DNA from: Bacteroidia bacterium
GTDB taxonomy: Bacteria > Bacteroidota > Bacteroidia > J057 > JADKCL01
Direction of reading: 5' to 3'
Length of the DNA stretch: 64,000 bases
NCBI GenBank assembly: GCA_020635905.1
Contig: JACJYV010000003.1
Coordinates: 186,001 to 250,000 of the forward strand
Shown piece after piece: positions 20,468 to 27,768 of the stretch. The position numbers were made by a program, and so were the translations under genes. The notes beneath the pieces are model-generated. The model was not told where the DNA came from, did no database searches, and saw nothing but the letters and a program-made list of their open reading frames with translations. How positions within the stretch are numbered: the first letter of the stretch is position 1; every line of letters begins with the position of its first letter.

Positions 20468-20989
20468 TCAGGAAAAGCTGCGCCTCAACTCCGGGTCAAG
20501 CTGCAATCTGACCCGTTCGATGCTCAACTCTCCATCCGGGTCGGGATCGCCATAGGCGTTGATGATGGCCTTGCCCCGGATGCGGGCCTCGATCCAGTCT
20601 GGTCCCATATCGAGAATGGTCACCTGCAGGGCCTCGACCGGGTTGTGGTTGAAGTAGTAAATATTGGAGAGATGTTCATCGCGGTCGTAATCGTAGCCCT
20701 CAGGCTGCTCGATGACCGTGCCGGGTTGCAGGTCGCACTGGTCGGGACGCAGCACCGCGGTGGCCTCCACATGGGGCCGGGCATTGATCACTTCGGCCAG
20801 TTCAGGCACCCGTAGCAGGGCCTCGCTGGTGGAAAATTTCAGGGTAAATTCCCACAACTCCTCCTCTTCCACCTCGCCTTCATACGCATATTCTTCCTGA
20901 GCGAGGTACAAATTATAGCGTGCATTTTCGATCCGGTAGCGTTCTTCTCCCTCGCCCCGGATCTGGAGCACCAATGTAGCTGATTCCAT
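20468..20989 (-). CDS. Hypothetical acidic protein, 173 aa
   Basis: The ATG at 20989 (MESATLVLQIRGEGEERYRI) is preferred over the upstream start at 21016. The protein is acidic, without signal peptide or membrane segment, and beta-rich in pattern (FTLKFSTSEALLRVPELAEV, VEALQVTILDMGPDWIEARIRGKA). The closing part resembles the polymer-like sequences of small stress- or phage-related proteins, but no family is recognised. It is a single gene. Confidence 0.6.
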   Translation of the reverse strand: MESATLVLQIRGEGEERYRIENARYNLYLAQEEYAYEGEVEEEELWEFTLKFSTSEALLRVPELAEVINARPHVEATAVLRPDQCDLQPGTVIEQPEGYDYDRDEHLSNIYYFNHNPVEALQVTILDMGPDWIEARIRGKAIINAYGDPDPDGELSIERVRLQLDPELRRSFS

Positions 20990-21203
20990 TATTATTATCT
21001 TTAGATCAAAGTTCAACTGGCCTGGGTGGACAGTGGTTAAAGCTAATTATCTTTGTCGGGAAGGGCAAGAGGTTTATGAAAAAGGACACCCCAATAATGA
21101 TCCCCTTCATCAATTGTCCCTTGATTGAAGCCCACATTGGATTAATGCGCTGCAATTATCCAATTTTTATAATAATTGTTTGGTCTTGTTCATATAGAAA
21201 AAA

Positions 21204-21422
21204 TCACTCCCCCACCAACTTCACCCCCACGCAAACCGCCTTCAGCAACTCACAAGGATCGGCCTCGATGGCAAGCGCAATCAGCCACAATTCATCTGTA
21301 CGGAGTTTTGTGTTTTCGTTATTGGAAAGCTCGCTCAGGCGGGTCTTGCTGATGCCTGTCCGGCGGGAGACTTCGGAGCGGTTGATGGATTTACGGGCAA
21401 GGAATAAGCCAAGTTCGGTCAT
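21204..21422 (-). CDS. XRE-family helix-turn-helix regulator, 72 aa
   Basis: It consists of little more than one Cro/CI-type HTH: MTELGLFLARKSINRSEVSR with RTGISKTRLSELSNNENTKL as the recognition unit. The start at 21422 was preferred to a TTG at 21446. It is divergent from the 96-aa gene at 21561 with 138 bp between the starts. That gap holds a 15-bp perfect palindrome and a half-site with the same 7-bp arm, so the protein probably regulates both its own gene and its neighbour. The pair has the size of a minimal toxin/antitoxin or phage-type switch. Confidence 0.85.
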   Translation of the reverse strand: MTELGLFLARKSINRSEVSRRTGISKTRLSELSNNENTKLRTDELWLIALAIEADPCELLKAVCVGVKLVGE

Positions 21423-21467
21423 TTGATCTGTTTTTAAGGATATCAATTTACTTTAGCAGACCATTCT

Positions 21468-21535
21468 TTCCGATTTTCTAAACTTTTACTTGCAAATCTA
21501 TCCACCTATCGTTACATTTGTTCCGATAATCGGAA
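21468..21535. promoter_or_regulatory. Palindromic operator plus half-site between divergent genes
   Basis: TTCCGATAATCGGAA at 21521-21535 is a perfect palindrome. Its arm TTCCGAT occurs alone at 21468-21474, 53 bp away. The palindrome begins right after the TACATTTG -7 box of the plus-strand gene, where a bound repressor would block initiation. Confidence 0.6.
21490..21520 (+). promoter_or_regulatory. Bacteroidota promoter of the 96-aa gene
   Basis: TTG at 21490-21492 and TACATTTG at 21513-21520, 20 bp apart, fit the Bacteroidota -33/-7 pattern. The start codon is 41 bp past the -7 box. Confidence 0.55.
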
Positions 21536-21560
21536 ATATTTATCCTAAATACAGAACCCC

Positions 21561-21851
21561 ATGAACATCATCCCTCACCTCATCACCCAGGACTTTCGTC
21601 ACCACCACTTTCTCCAATCTCTGCGCGCCCTTGGTCTCGACGATGGCGGGCAACAAGACCTCGATATCCTTTCTGCGGTGGCGGAGATGATGCAGGTGCC
21701 GCAGGGCCCTTTGCGGGATGCCTGGGAGGATGTGTATGTAAATTGGTTGGATCGGGCGGCGCAATTGCCTTTGCAGGATTCGGAGGCTGGTTTTGCTGAT
21801 CTGGCGGGGAGGTGTTATTTGGAGTTGCAGGAGTTGGGTTGCAGGGTTTGA
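21561..21851 (+). CDS. Hypothetical small protein, 96 aa, divergent from XRE regulator
   Basis: The sequence begins MNIIPHLITQDFRHHHFLQS and is helical, with two halves resembling each other weakly (LRALGLDDGGQQDLDILSAV and WLDRAAQLPLQDSEAGFADL). There is no signal peptide and no recognised family. It is expressed from the promoter at 21490 and probably controlled by the regulator on the other strand. A role in a toxin/antitoxin-like pair is possible but unproven. Confidence 0.62.
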   Translation: MNIIPHLITQDFRHHHFLQSLRALGLDDGGQQDLDILSAVAEMMQVPQGPLRDAWEDVYVNWLDRAAQLPLQDSEAGFADLAGRCYLELQELGCRV

Positions 21852-22035
21852 AATTCTATGGGGATAATGGCATAAGGTACTTTTTGTTTTTTCGTATCTT
21901 GAGAATAATTATCCAAAACAACGACGATCCGCCAATGACCTTTTGCAAACTTAAACGGAGCGTGCGAGATTCCCAGAAATCCAACCCAAAACAAACGCCT
22001 TAATTTCAACATTGGTGAAACTTAAACCTTCAAAA

Positions 22036-22311
22036 ATGCCCGATTCCACCAAATATTTCCAAAGTTGGGCAGGTTACGATGTGCCCCTGAAGCCCGCCAA
22101 AGAAATCACTTTGGAGCAAACCCGGGAGTTGGAGGCCTGGTATGAGGCGGAATATGTGAACGGAATGTTGGTGCGCTTCGACAAATACCTTCACCAGGAA
22201 AAGGAGTGGTCCGATCGCTATGAGTACTGGCCGGAAACGGGTAAGCTGAAAAAGCGAATCATGACCAAAACCAACGGAGAAATCGTGGAGCAGCATTTTG
22301 ACCGGATATGA
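22036..22311 (+). CDS. Hypothetical protein, 91 aa (DUF6156-like)
   Basis: The first ATG at 22036 is used; a TTG at 22012 would add eight residues. The sequence YFQSWAGYDVPLKPAKEI followed by VRFDKYLHQEKEWSDRYEYW and an ending KLKKRIM recalls small DUF6156 proteins, which carry antitoxin-like repeats of the MORN sort. It is a soluble single-domain protein. It is followed after 27 bp by the stop of the convergent ATP-grasp gene. Confidence 0.6.
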   Translation: MPDSTKYFQSWAGYDVPLKPAKEITLEQTRELEAWYEAEYVNGMLVRFDKYLHQEKEWSDRYEYWPETGKLKKRIMTKTNGEIVEQHFDRI

Positions 22312-22338
22312 ATTGGGTTGGTAGTCATTGATTTTTAG

Positions 22339-23235
22339 TTAGAAATTTGCTTTTAGTTTTTGGTAAAATTCCTCCGGATCGGCATTGTCGGGCAATCCGG
22401 CAGTTTGCCCATCGCCCAGTTCCACGATAATCCAGGAGCCATCTGATTTACGGGCAATATCCATGGTAAAGAAATTGCTTTTTACCTTTCTGACGATTTG
22501 CAAAAAATCATGCATATCTGGCAGTTCTGAGGCATAATCCCCTTCATCCCAGTACCTGAAAATCTCGATTAGTTTTCCATTGGCGATAAACAGCCTGAAC
22601 TCTTCGGTGAGAGGCATACCACTTTTTGAATGATTTTGCAGGAATTTTAATTGTTCAAATTTGCGAAATACCAATCCTTCATTAAAATCCCTCCCACGCA
22701 ATTCCAAAAACCTTTCCACCACTCTTTTGACCGTTTGTTGGTCTGATGCATCCGGAATGAAGCAGGCCTCTTCCCAATTGTGTTTTTCGGACTTTACATA
22801 ATCCTTCACGATCACAGGAGCAGTGCCAAATTCGCTGGTTAAAGCAAAAATCTGCTCAAAATCTTTCCATTCATTCCCCTGCGTCCAATTGGAAAGTGGG
22901 GAAACCGGGGCAATCCATGAATAGGAATTTGGGAACCAATGACAATTGGTGTATTCCTCAGGGTTGTTCACGAGTTTAATATTCCTTTGCAAGAGTTCGG
23001 CATAAAGGATCGTGTAAATTTCTGGTTTCAACATCCAACCCCGGTAATAAGCCAACTCCAAGCCTTCTGAAGGACGGACAAATTTCAGGGCAGATGAAAA
23101 ATTCCCCTCCATCAGATCCTCAAAACTGAGCAATGAAGTTGTGAAACCCTGGTCCTGAGCGGCCAATAATTCCGCCTGGTAGTCGGGTTCCACCATTTTA
23201 CGGTCAATTACACTGTCACAAAAGATAATTCGCAT
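22339..23235 (-). CDS. ATP-grasp domain protein (DUF4343-like)
   Basis: 298 aa. The C-terminal two thirds is ATP-grasp: GTAPVIVKDYVKSEKHNWEE, FNEGLVFRKFEQLKFL, EEFRLFIANGKLIEIFRYW and the metal-binding end VKSNFFTMDIARKSDGSWII followed by VELGDGQTAGLP. Such enzymes ligate a carboxylate to an amine or thiol through an acyl phosphate. The substrate is unknown; related orphan genes are often part of peptide or secondary-metabolite routes, but no precursor peptide is seen beside it. The gene lies directly before the 21-bp repeat array. Confidence 0.85.
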   Translation of the reverse strand: MRIIFCDSVIDRKMVEPDYQAELLAAQDQGFTTSLLSFEDLMEGNFSSALKFVRPSEGLELAYYRGWMLKPEIYTILYAELLQRNIKLVNNPEEYTNCHWFPNSYSWIAPVSPLSNWTQGNEWKDFEQIFALTSEFGTAPVIVKDYVKSEKHNWEEACFIPDASDQQTVKRVVERFLELRGRDFNEGLVFRKFEQLKFLQNHSKSGMPLTEEFRLFIANGKLIEIFRYWDEGDYASELPDMHDFLQIVRKVKSNFFTMDIARKSDGSWIIVELGDGQTAGLPDNADPEEFYQKLKANF

Positions 23236-23340
23236 CTGATGTTGTTAAATGCAGCAATCAGAATCTCATTTTTGCGGACTCTCCAAGACGATTCCAGTAC
23301 AGGTTCGAATCTCCAAAATCTACCCTCCATTTCCAACTTA

Positions 23341-23891
23341 CTTCCGAACATAAGGTCCTATCCTCTGAGCACCGTCTTTCATGTTCGATTCAACACAACT
23401 CAACCTCAGCACTCCACTTTCTATCTTCCGAACATCAGCCTCCATGCCCTGATCTTCGAGGGCCGTCCCCGGAAGACCGCCTTTTATGTTCTGAACTTGA
23501 ACTTCAATGCACGAATCAAAGGGTTACCTACATCAGAACATCAAGCTCCATCTTCTGAACATAGTCCTACCTAGTTCAGAACAACGAGCTCTATCCTCAG
23601 ATCGGGGTGGTACCTACTTCAGATCGGGGTGGATCTACTTCAGATCGGGGTGGACCTACTTCTGATCGGGGTGGTTGTTCTTCCGATCGGGGTAGATGTT
23701 CTTCAGATCGAGGTAGTGGGTACTTCCAATCGAGGTATTACCTACTTCTGATCGGGGTGGTTGTTCTTCTGATCGGGGTAGTTGTACTTCGGATCGAGGT
23801 ACAGGGTACTTCCAATCGAGGTAAACCTACTTCAGAAGATGGACGGCGTTGATCAGATCATTGGCGTTCATCTTCGGATCGAGGTTGACCT
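23341..23891. repeat. 21-bp tandem array, diverged left part (26 units)
   Basis: The 551 bp parse exactly into 26 consecutive units: 21 of 21 bp and 5 of 22 bp. Units share a skeleton (CTTCnGAnC...) but differ at many sites. Units 16-19 and 20-23 form a higher-order duplication, with 22-bp units at matching places. No gene is credible here: all three frames stay open only because 21 is a multiple of three, and the 22-bp units shift the frame. Confidence 0.9.
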
Positions 23892-24164
23892 ACCTCTGGA
23901 CTAGGTTGACCTACCTCTGGACTAGGTTGACCTACCTCTGGACTAGGTTGACCTACCTCTGGACTAGGTTGACCTACCTCTGGACTAGGTTGACCTACCT
24001 CTGGACTAGGTTGACCTACCTCTGGACTAGGTTGACCTACCTCTGGACTAGGTTGACCTACCTCTGGACTAGGTTGACCTACCTCTGGACTAGGTTGACC
24101 TACCTCTGGACTAGGTTGACCTACCTCTGGACTAGGTTGACCTACCTCTGGACTAGGTTGACCT
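23892..24164. repeat. 21-bp tandem array, homogeneous middle part (13 identical units)
   Basis: Thirteen identical 21-bp units (ACCTCTGGACTAGGTTGACCT in 21 bases, without a single difference). Each unit contains the interrupted palindrome TAGGT-TG-ACCTA when read across the join. The identity shows very recent expansion or conversion. Confidence 0.97.
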
Positions 24165-24434
24165 ACCTTGGATCGAGGTGGACCTAGCTCGGATCGAGGT
24201 TGACCTACCTCAGATCGAGGTTGACCTACCTCGGATCGAGGTCAACCTACCTCAGATCGAGGTTGACCTAGCTCAGATCGAGGTTGACCTAGCTCAGATC
24301 GAGGTTGACCTACCTCGGATCGAGGTTGACCTACCTCAGATCGAGGTTGACCTACCTCAGATCGAGGTCAACCTACCTCGGATCGAGGTTGACCTACCTC
24401 AGATCGAGGTTGATTTACCTCGGATCGGGATCGG
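24165..24434. repeat. 21-bp tandem array, right part (12 units plus a partial one)
   Basis: Twelve units of ACCTCnGATCGAGGTTGACCT type follow in phase with the middle block. They differ mainly at a few two-state positions (G or A before ATCG, AGCTC or ACCTC, GGTTGACC or its reverse complement GGTCAACC). A partial unit ends at 24434. Confidence 0.95.
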
Positions 24435-24451
24435 CTATATTGCCAAAATGC

Positions 24452-24805
24452 GGGGGCTTCAGCCCCCGGGGAAATGCGAAGCATTCACCGCCTTGTGGCG
24501 AAGCCAGAAATTATCTCCCAGCCGAAGGCCGGAAAAGAATTCAATAGGGGTGGGTTTTAACCCACCCCTGATAATACGGTTGGGGTGGGTATCGGGTATA
24601 CATTGTGGGACGGGTTAAAACCCGTCCCAATTGAATGAATTCGGGAAACAATTTCCATTTTTCATTATTTTCAATAGGGGTGGGTTTTAACCCACCCCTA
24701 CCAATGCAATGCAATCCAATGGATTTGAATCCATTATTATTATTCGTGGGACGGGTTAAAACCCGTCCCGCTGGGGTCTTTTTGAGACGGGTTAAAACCC
24801 GTCTC
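24452..24805. repeat. Cluster of REP-like palindromes
   Basis: Non-coding block with GGGGGCT/AGCCCCC (24452-24467), small hairpins at 24473-24500, and five palindromes with a GGGTT-AACCC core at 24546-24569, 24607-24628, 24676-24699, 24748-24769 and 24784-24805. Their outer arms are of three kinds (AGGGGTGGG, GGGACGGG, GAGACGGG), each matched by its complement. An extra 8-bp-arm hairpin sits at 24718-24735. Confidence 0.85.
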
Positions 24806-24845
24806 TACGGTACGGGGATTGCACATATTTTTTATATCTTACGAC

Positions 24846-26207
24846 ATGGCATTGCTTGCTTACTTCGATCGGGAAAATACGGTGGCCAGACAGGGGTTTA
24901 ATCGCTGGTTGGTGCCTCCTGCCGCCTTGTCCATTCACCTGTGCATCGGGCAAATCTACGCTTACAGTGTGTTCAACGGTCCGCTGACCCGGGTGATCGG
25001 GATCACAGAATCTGCCCCCGACGACTGGAAACTGACTACCCTGGGGTGGATTTTTTCGTTTGCACTCTTCTTTCTGGGGGCTTCCGCAGCCTTGTTTGGC
25101 AAATGGGTGGAGCGGTCAGGTCCCCGCAAGACCATGTTTGCCGCCGCCCTGTGCTTTGGCAGTGGGTTTGCCGTCTCGGCTATTGGGGTCTGGACCCATC
25201 AGATTTGGATGTTGTACCTGGGTACGGGCGTGATCGGTGGCATTGGATTGGGCCTGGGCTATATTTCACCCGTTTCCACCCTGATGAAATGGTTTCCCGA
25301 CCGTCCGGGTATGGCCACTGGCATGGCCATCATGGGCTTTGGCGGTGGCGCCATGATCGCCTCTCCCCTCTCCCTCTGGCTCATGAATACCTTTGCTTCG
25401 GCCAATTCTGTGGGGGTGGCCGAGACTTTTCTGGTCCTGGGGGGATTGTATTTTGTGGTGATGATGTATGGGGTGGTTACCGTGCGGGTACCGCAGGCTG
25501 ACTGGAAACCCGAAGGGTTTGACCCATCCAAAGTGGCGACCGGCAAGATGATCACCTCCCGCAACATTCTGGCGGATGAGGCCATCAAAACCCCTCAGTT
25601 TTGGTTGCTGTTTGGGGTACTCATGCTCAACGTGACAGCCGGGATCGGGGTGCTGGGACAGGCCTCGGTCATGATTCAGGAGATGTTTTCGGTAGAATCC
25701 GTGGGTGAGGCCAGGGCTATTGACGCGGCCACGGCAGCGGGCTTCGTGAGCCTGCTCAGCCTCTTCAACATGGTAGGACGCTTTCTGTGGTCATCCCTTT
25801 CTGATGTGATTGGCCGCAAGAAAACCTATACCACCTTCTTTGTGCTCGGCATGATCCTGTACAGCCTTGTGCCCCTGGCTGGCAAAAGCGGCAGCGTGAT
25901 CCTGTTTGCGGGTGCTTTTTGTGTAATCCTCAGCATGTACGGCGGGGGATTTGCCACCATCCCGGCCTATCTCAAAGACCTGTTTGGCACGGCTCAGGTA
26001 GGCGCCATCCACGGACGATTGTTACTGGCCTGGTCGGCCGCGGCCATCCTCGGTCCGGTGATCATCAACTACATGCGGGCCTGGCAACTGGAGACTTTGG
26101 GCCTGCCCAAAGCCCAGGTTTACGAAACCACCATGTACATCATGGCCGGGCTGCTGGCCGTGGGGTTGGGGTGTAATTTGCTGGTGAAAGCGGTGAAGGA
26201 GAAGTGA
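24846..26207 (+). CDS. MFS transporter, oxalate/formate antiporter (OFA) family
   Basis: 453 aa from the ATG at 24846 (the frame opens at 24819). Twelve membrane segments are apparent. The OFA family shows in the N-terminal LSIHLCIGQIYAYSVFNGPL and the glycine-rich GVIGGIGLGLGYISPVSTLM followed by KWFPDRPGMATGMAIMGFG. These proteins exchange small carboxylates or other anions across the inner membrane; the substrate here is not evident. No oxalate or formate catabolic genes are adjacent. Confidence 0.92.
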   Translation: MALLAYFDRENTVARQGFNRWLVPPAALSIHLCIGQIYAYSVFNGPLTRVIGITESAPDDWKLTTLGWIFSFALFFLGASAALFGKWVERSGPRKTMFAAALCFGSGFAVSAIGVWTHQIWMLYLGTGVIGGIGLGLGYISPVSTLMKWFPDRPGMATGMAIMGFGGGAMIASPLSLWLMNTFASANSVGVAETFLVLGGLYFVVMMYGVVTVRVPQADWKPEGFDPSKVATGKMITSRNILADEAIKTPQFWLLFGVLMLNVTAGIGVLGQASVMIQEMFSVESVGEARAIDAATAAGFVSLLSLFNMVGRFLWSSLSDVIGRKKTYTTFFVLGMILYSLVPLAGKSGSVILFAGAFCVILSMYGGGFATIPAYLKDLFGTAQVGAIHGRLLLAWSAAAILGPVIINYMRAWQLETLGLPKAQVYETTMYIMAGLLAVGLGCNLLVKAVKEK

Positions 26208-26350
26208 GCCGCGAGCTTTGAGCTACGAGTAGCGGGCAAAAAGTAGCGGGCTTCTGTAAGTGTGCAGAGCACGGAAAATGCATTCATCAACCAAAACCTC
26301 CGTGATCTCCGTACTTCTCCCCTTCCTCTGTGGTAAAGTCTTATCCTCTA

Positions 26351-27550
26351 CTATTCCCGAATAATTCTGACCGATTCTCTCCCTGCCTTCAACAGGTAAA
26401 TCCCGGCAGGCAATTTCTCCATATCCACCGAAAATCTCCCTGAAACGGGCACAATTCCCCTGGTGAGCATCCTGCCGTGCATATCCATCACCATCCAGTC
26501 TGCATCACCCAAAGATTTAGAAGTTTCCACCTGAACCAGGTTGCGGGTCGGATTGGGAGATATCCGGAAAGCAGATGCTTTAATTTCTTCCCCGCGTGAG
26601 ACAGGGATAGGAGTGGACAACATGTAATTCCAGACTTCTTTGTTGAGCACAGAATTCTTGACCGGCACATTGTGGTTGAGCAGGACAAAACCCGGAGCCT
26701 GGGTGGTGTAGAGACAATGGGAATAGCCAAAGGGGGAAGATTGATTGTCCACGTAGGTTGAATCGTCTGCCTGAAGCATACCAAGCCCGGCCAGCACTAC
26801 AAATTGCTTTGCATAGTCCACTGCTTCGTCGTTGAGGCTGAGATAGGAGAAATAACGGGTTACGGGGCTGATTCCACTTTGTCTGACCCAATGGCCTGAA
26901 TTGCTGTAAAAATCACTGTAATCGTTGGGTCCCGAAAACATCAGCACCCGTTCCATGGGGTGGTATTTGGCCAGGTAGGCTGCATGGCCCGAACCCTGAG
27001 AGTGCCCTGCCACTACGATTTTGGACCACTCAGGTTGGCCGCCTGAGGTGAGATACTGACTCCAGCCCTGGCTGGAGTTATTGAGTTTCAGGTATTGCAG
27101 GAGGTTGAGCAATCGGGAATAGATGGAATTGAGGCTGTCAACGGTTACATCGGCACTCACGGGCGTGCCATAGCACAATTCCTGGCGGTAATGGTCGAAG
27201 ATCAGGCTATCCGAATCGCCTGCCATGCTGGCTGCGGCCACATTATTGGGGTAACTGAGGTTGATGGTGTGATAGCCGAGCCCGGTGACATAATCAATCA
27301 GGGCGCCATAATCCTGGGAACTGCTGCTGCCCGTACCGCCGATGAATACAAACAGCTTTTGCTGTGGAGTTCCGTTAAGATAGCCAATGGCGTGGCTGTC
27401 CTGGGCGGCAGTAAAGGCGGGATTGGTGGCCTGGGGTGTAACGAAGAAGTGGACCGTTTGGGCACTCACGGTTTGAAGCAGAATGATGAGTAAGGTAGTC
27501 AGCAAAGGAGTTTTCACGGGCTGATCGAGTTTGATGGGCGATTGGTTCAT
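26351..27550 (-). CDS. Secreted alpha/beta hydrolase (BPSS1187-like) with T9SS type A sorting domain
   Basis: 399 aa. After a signal sequence (ending TVSAQ) comes an alpha/beta-hydrolase domain with the nucleophile elbow GHSQGSGHA, a nearby LMFSGPNDYSDFY acid loop and the terminal histidine region SHCLYTT. The last 75 residues (ISPNPTRNLVQVE ... GIYLLKAGRESVRIIRE) are a T9SS type A sorting domain, so the enzyme is exported to the surface or medium. BPSS1187-like members are untested putative lipases or esterases. It stands alone. Confidence 0.85.
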   Translation of the reverse strand: MNQSPIKLDQPVKTPLLTTLLIILLQTVSAQTVHFFVTPQATNPAFTAAQDSHAIGYLNGTPQQKLFVFIGGTGSSSSQDYGALIDYVTGLGYHTINLSYPNNVAAASMAGDSDSLIFDHYRQELCYGTPVSADVTVDSLNSIYSRLLNLLQYLKLNNSSQGWSQYLTSGGQPEWSKIVVAGHSQGSGHAAYLAKYHPMERVLMFSGPNDYSDFYSNSGHWVRQSGISPVTRYFSYLSLNDEAVDYAKQFVVLAGLGMLQADDSTYVDNQSSPFGYSHCLYTTQAPGFVLLNHNVPVKNSVLNKEVWNYMLSTPIPVSRGEEIKASAFRISPNPTRNLVQVETSKSLGDADWMVMDMHGRMLTRGIVPVSGRFSVDMEKLPAGIYLLKAGRESVRIIRE

Positions 27551-27768
27551 ATTAACAAAAAAACAGGAGATTTCCTTGAATTCCTCTCAAACTGGTTGGG
27601 AAATCCATTTCAAATCCCTGTTTTTCTCAGATTCCCATATAACTATTCCTCTGTTCGGCAAACGGTTGGTTGCAAAACTCTCTTTTGACCTGCCCATCAA
27701 ATGAATGAATGATAGCCTGTTTCCCGAAAAGAGAAAACAACCCACAACCTATTGGAATTCTGAATCCG

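Noticed and set aside
23341..24434. CRISPR array
   Set aside because: There are no alternating constant repeats and unique spacers; units are contiguous 21-22-mers and no cas genes are present.
23607..24618. Open frames through the 21-bp array (7-residue repeats such as RLTYLWT, QIEVDLP)
   Set aside because: A 21-bp unit without a stop keeps every frame open; the 22-bp units break the frame and there is no signal peptide, start context or non-repeat domain.
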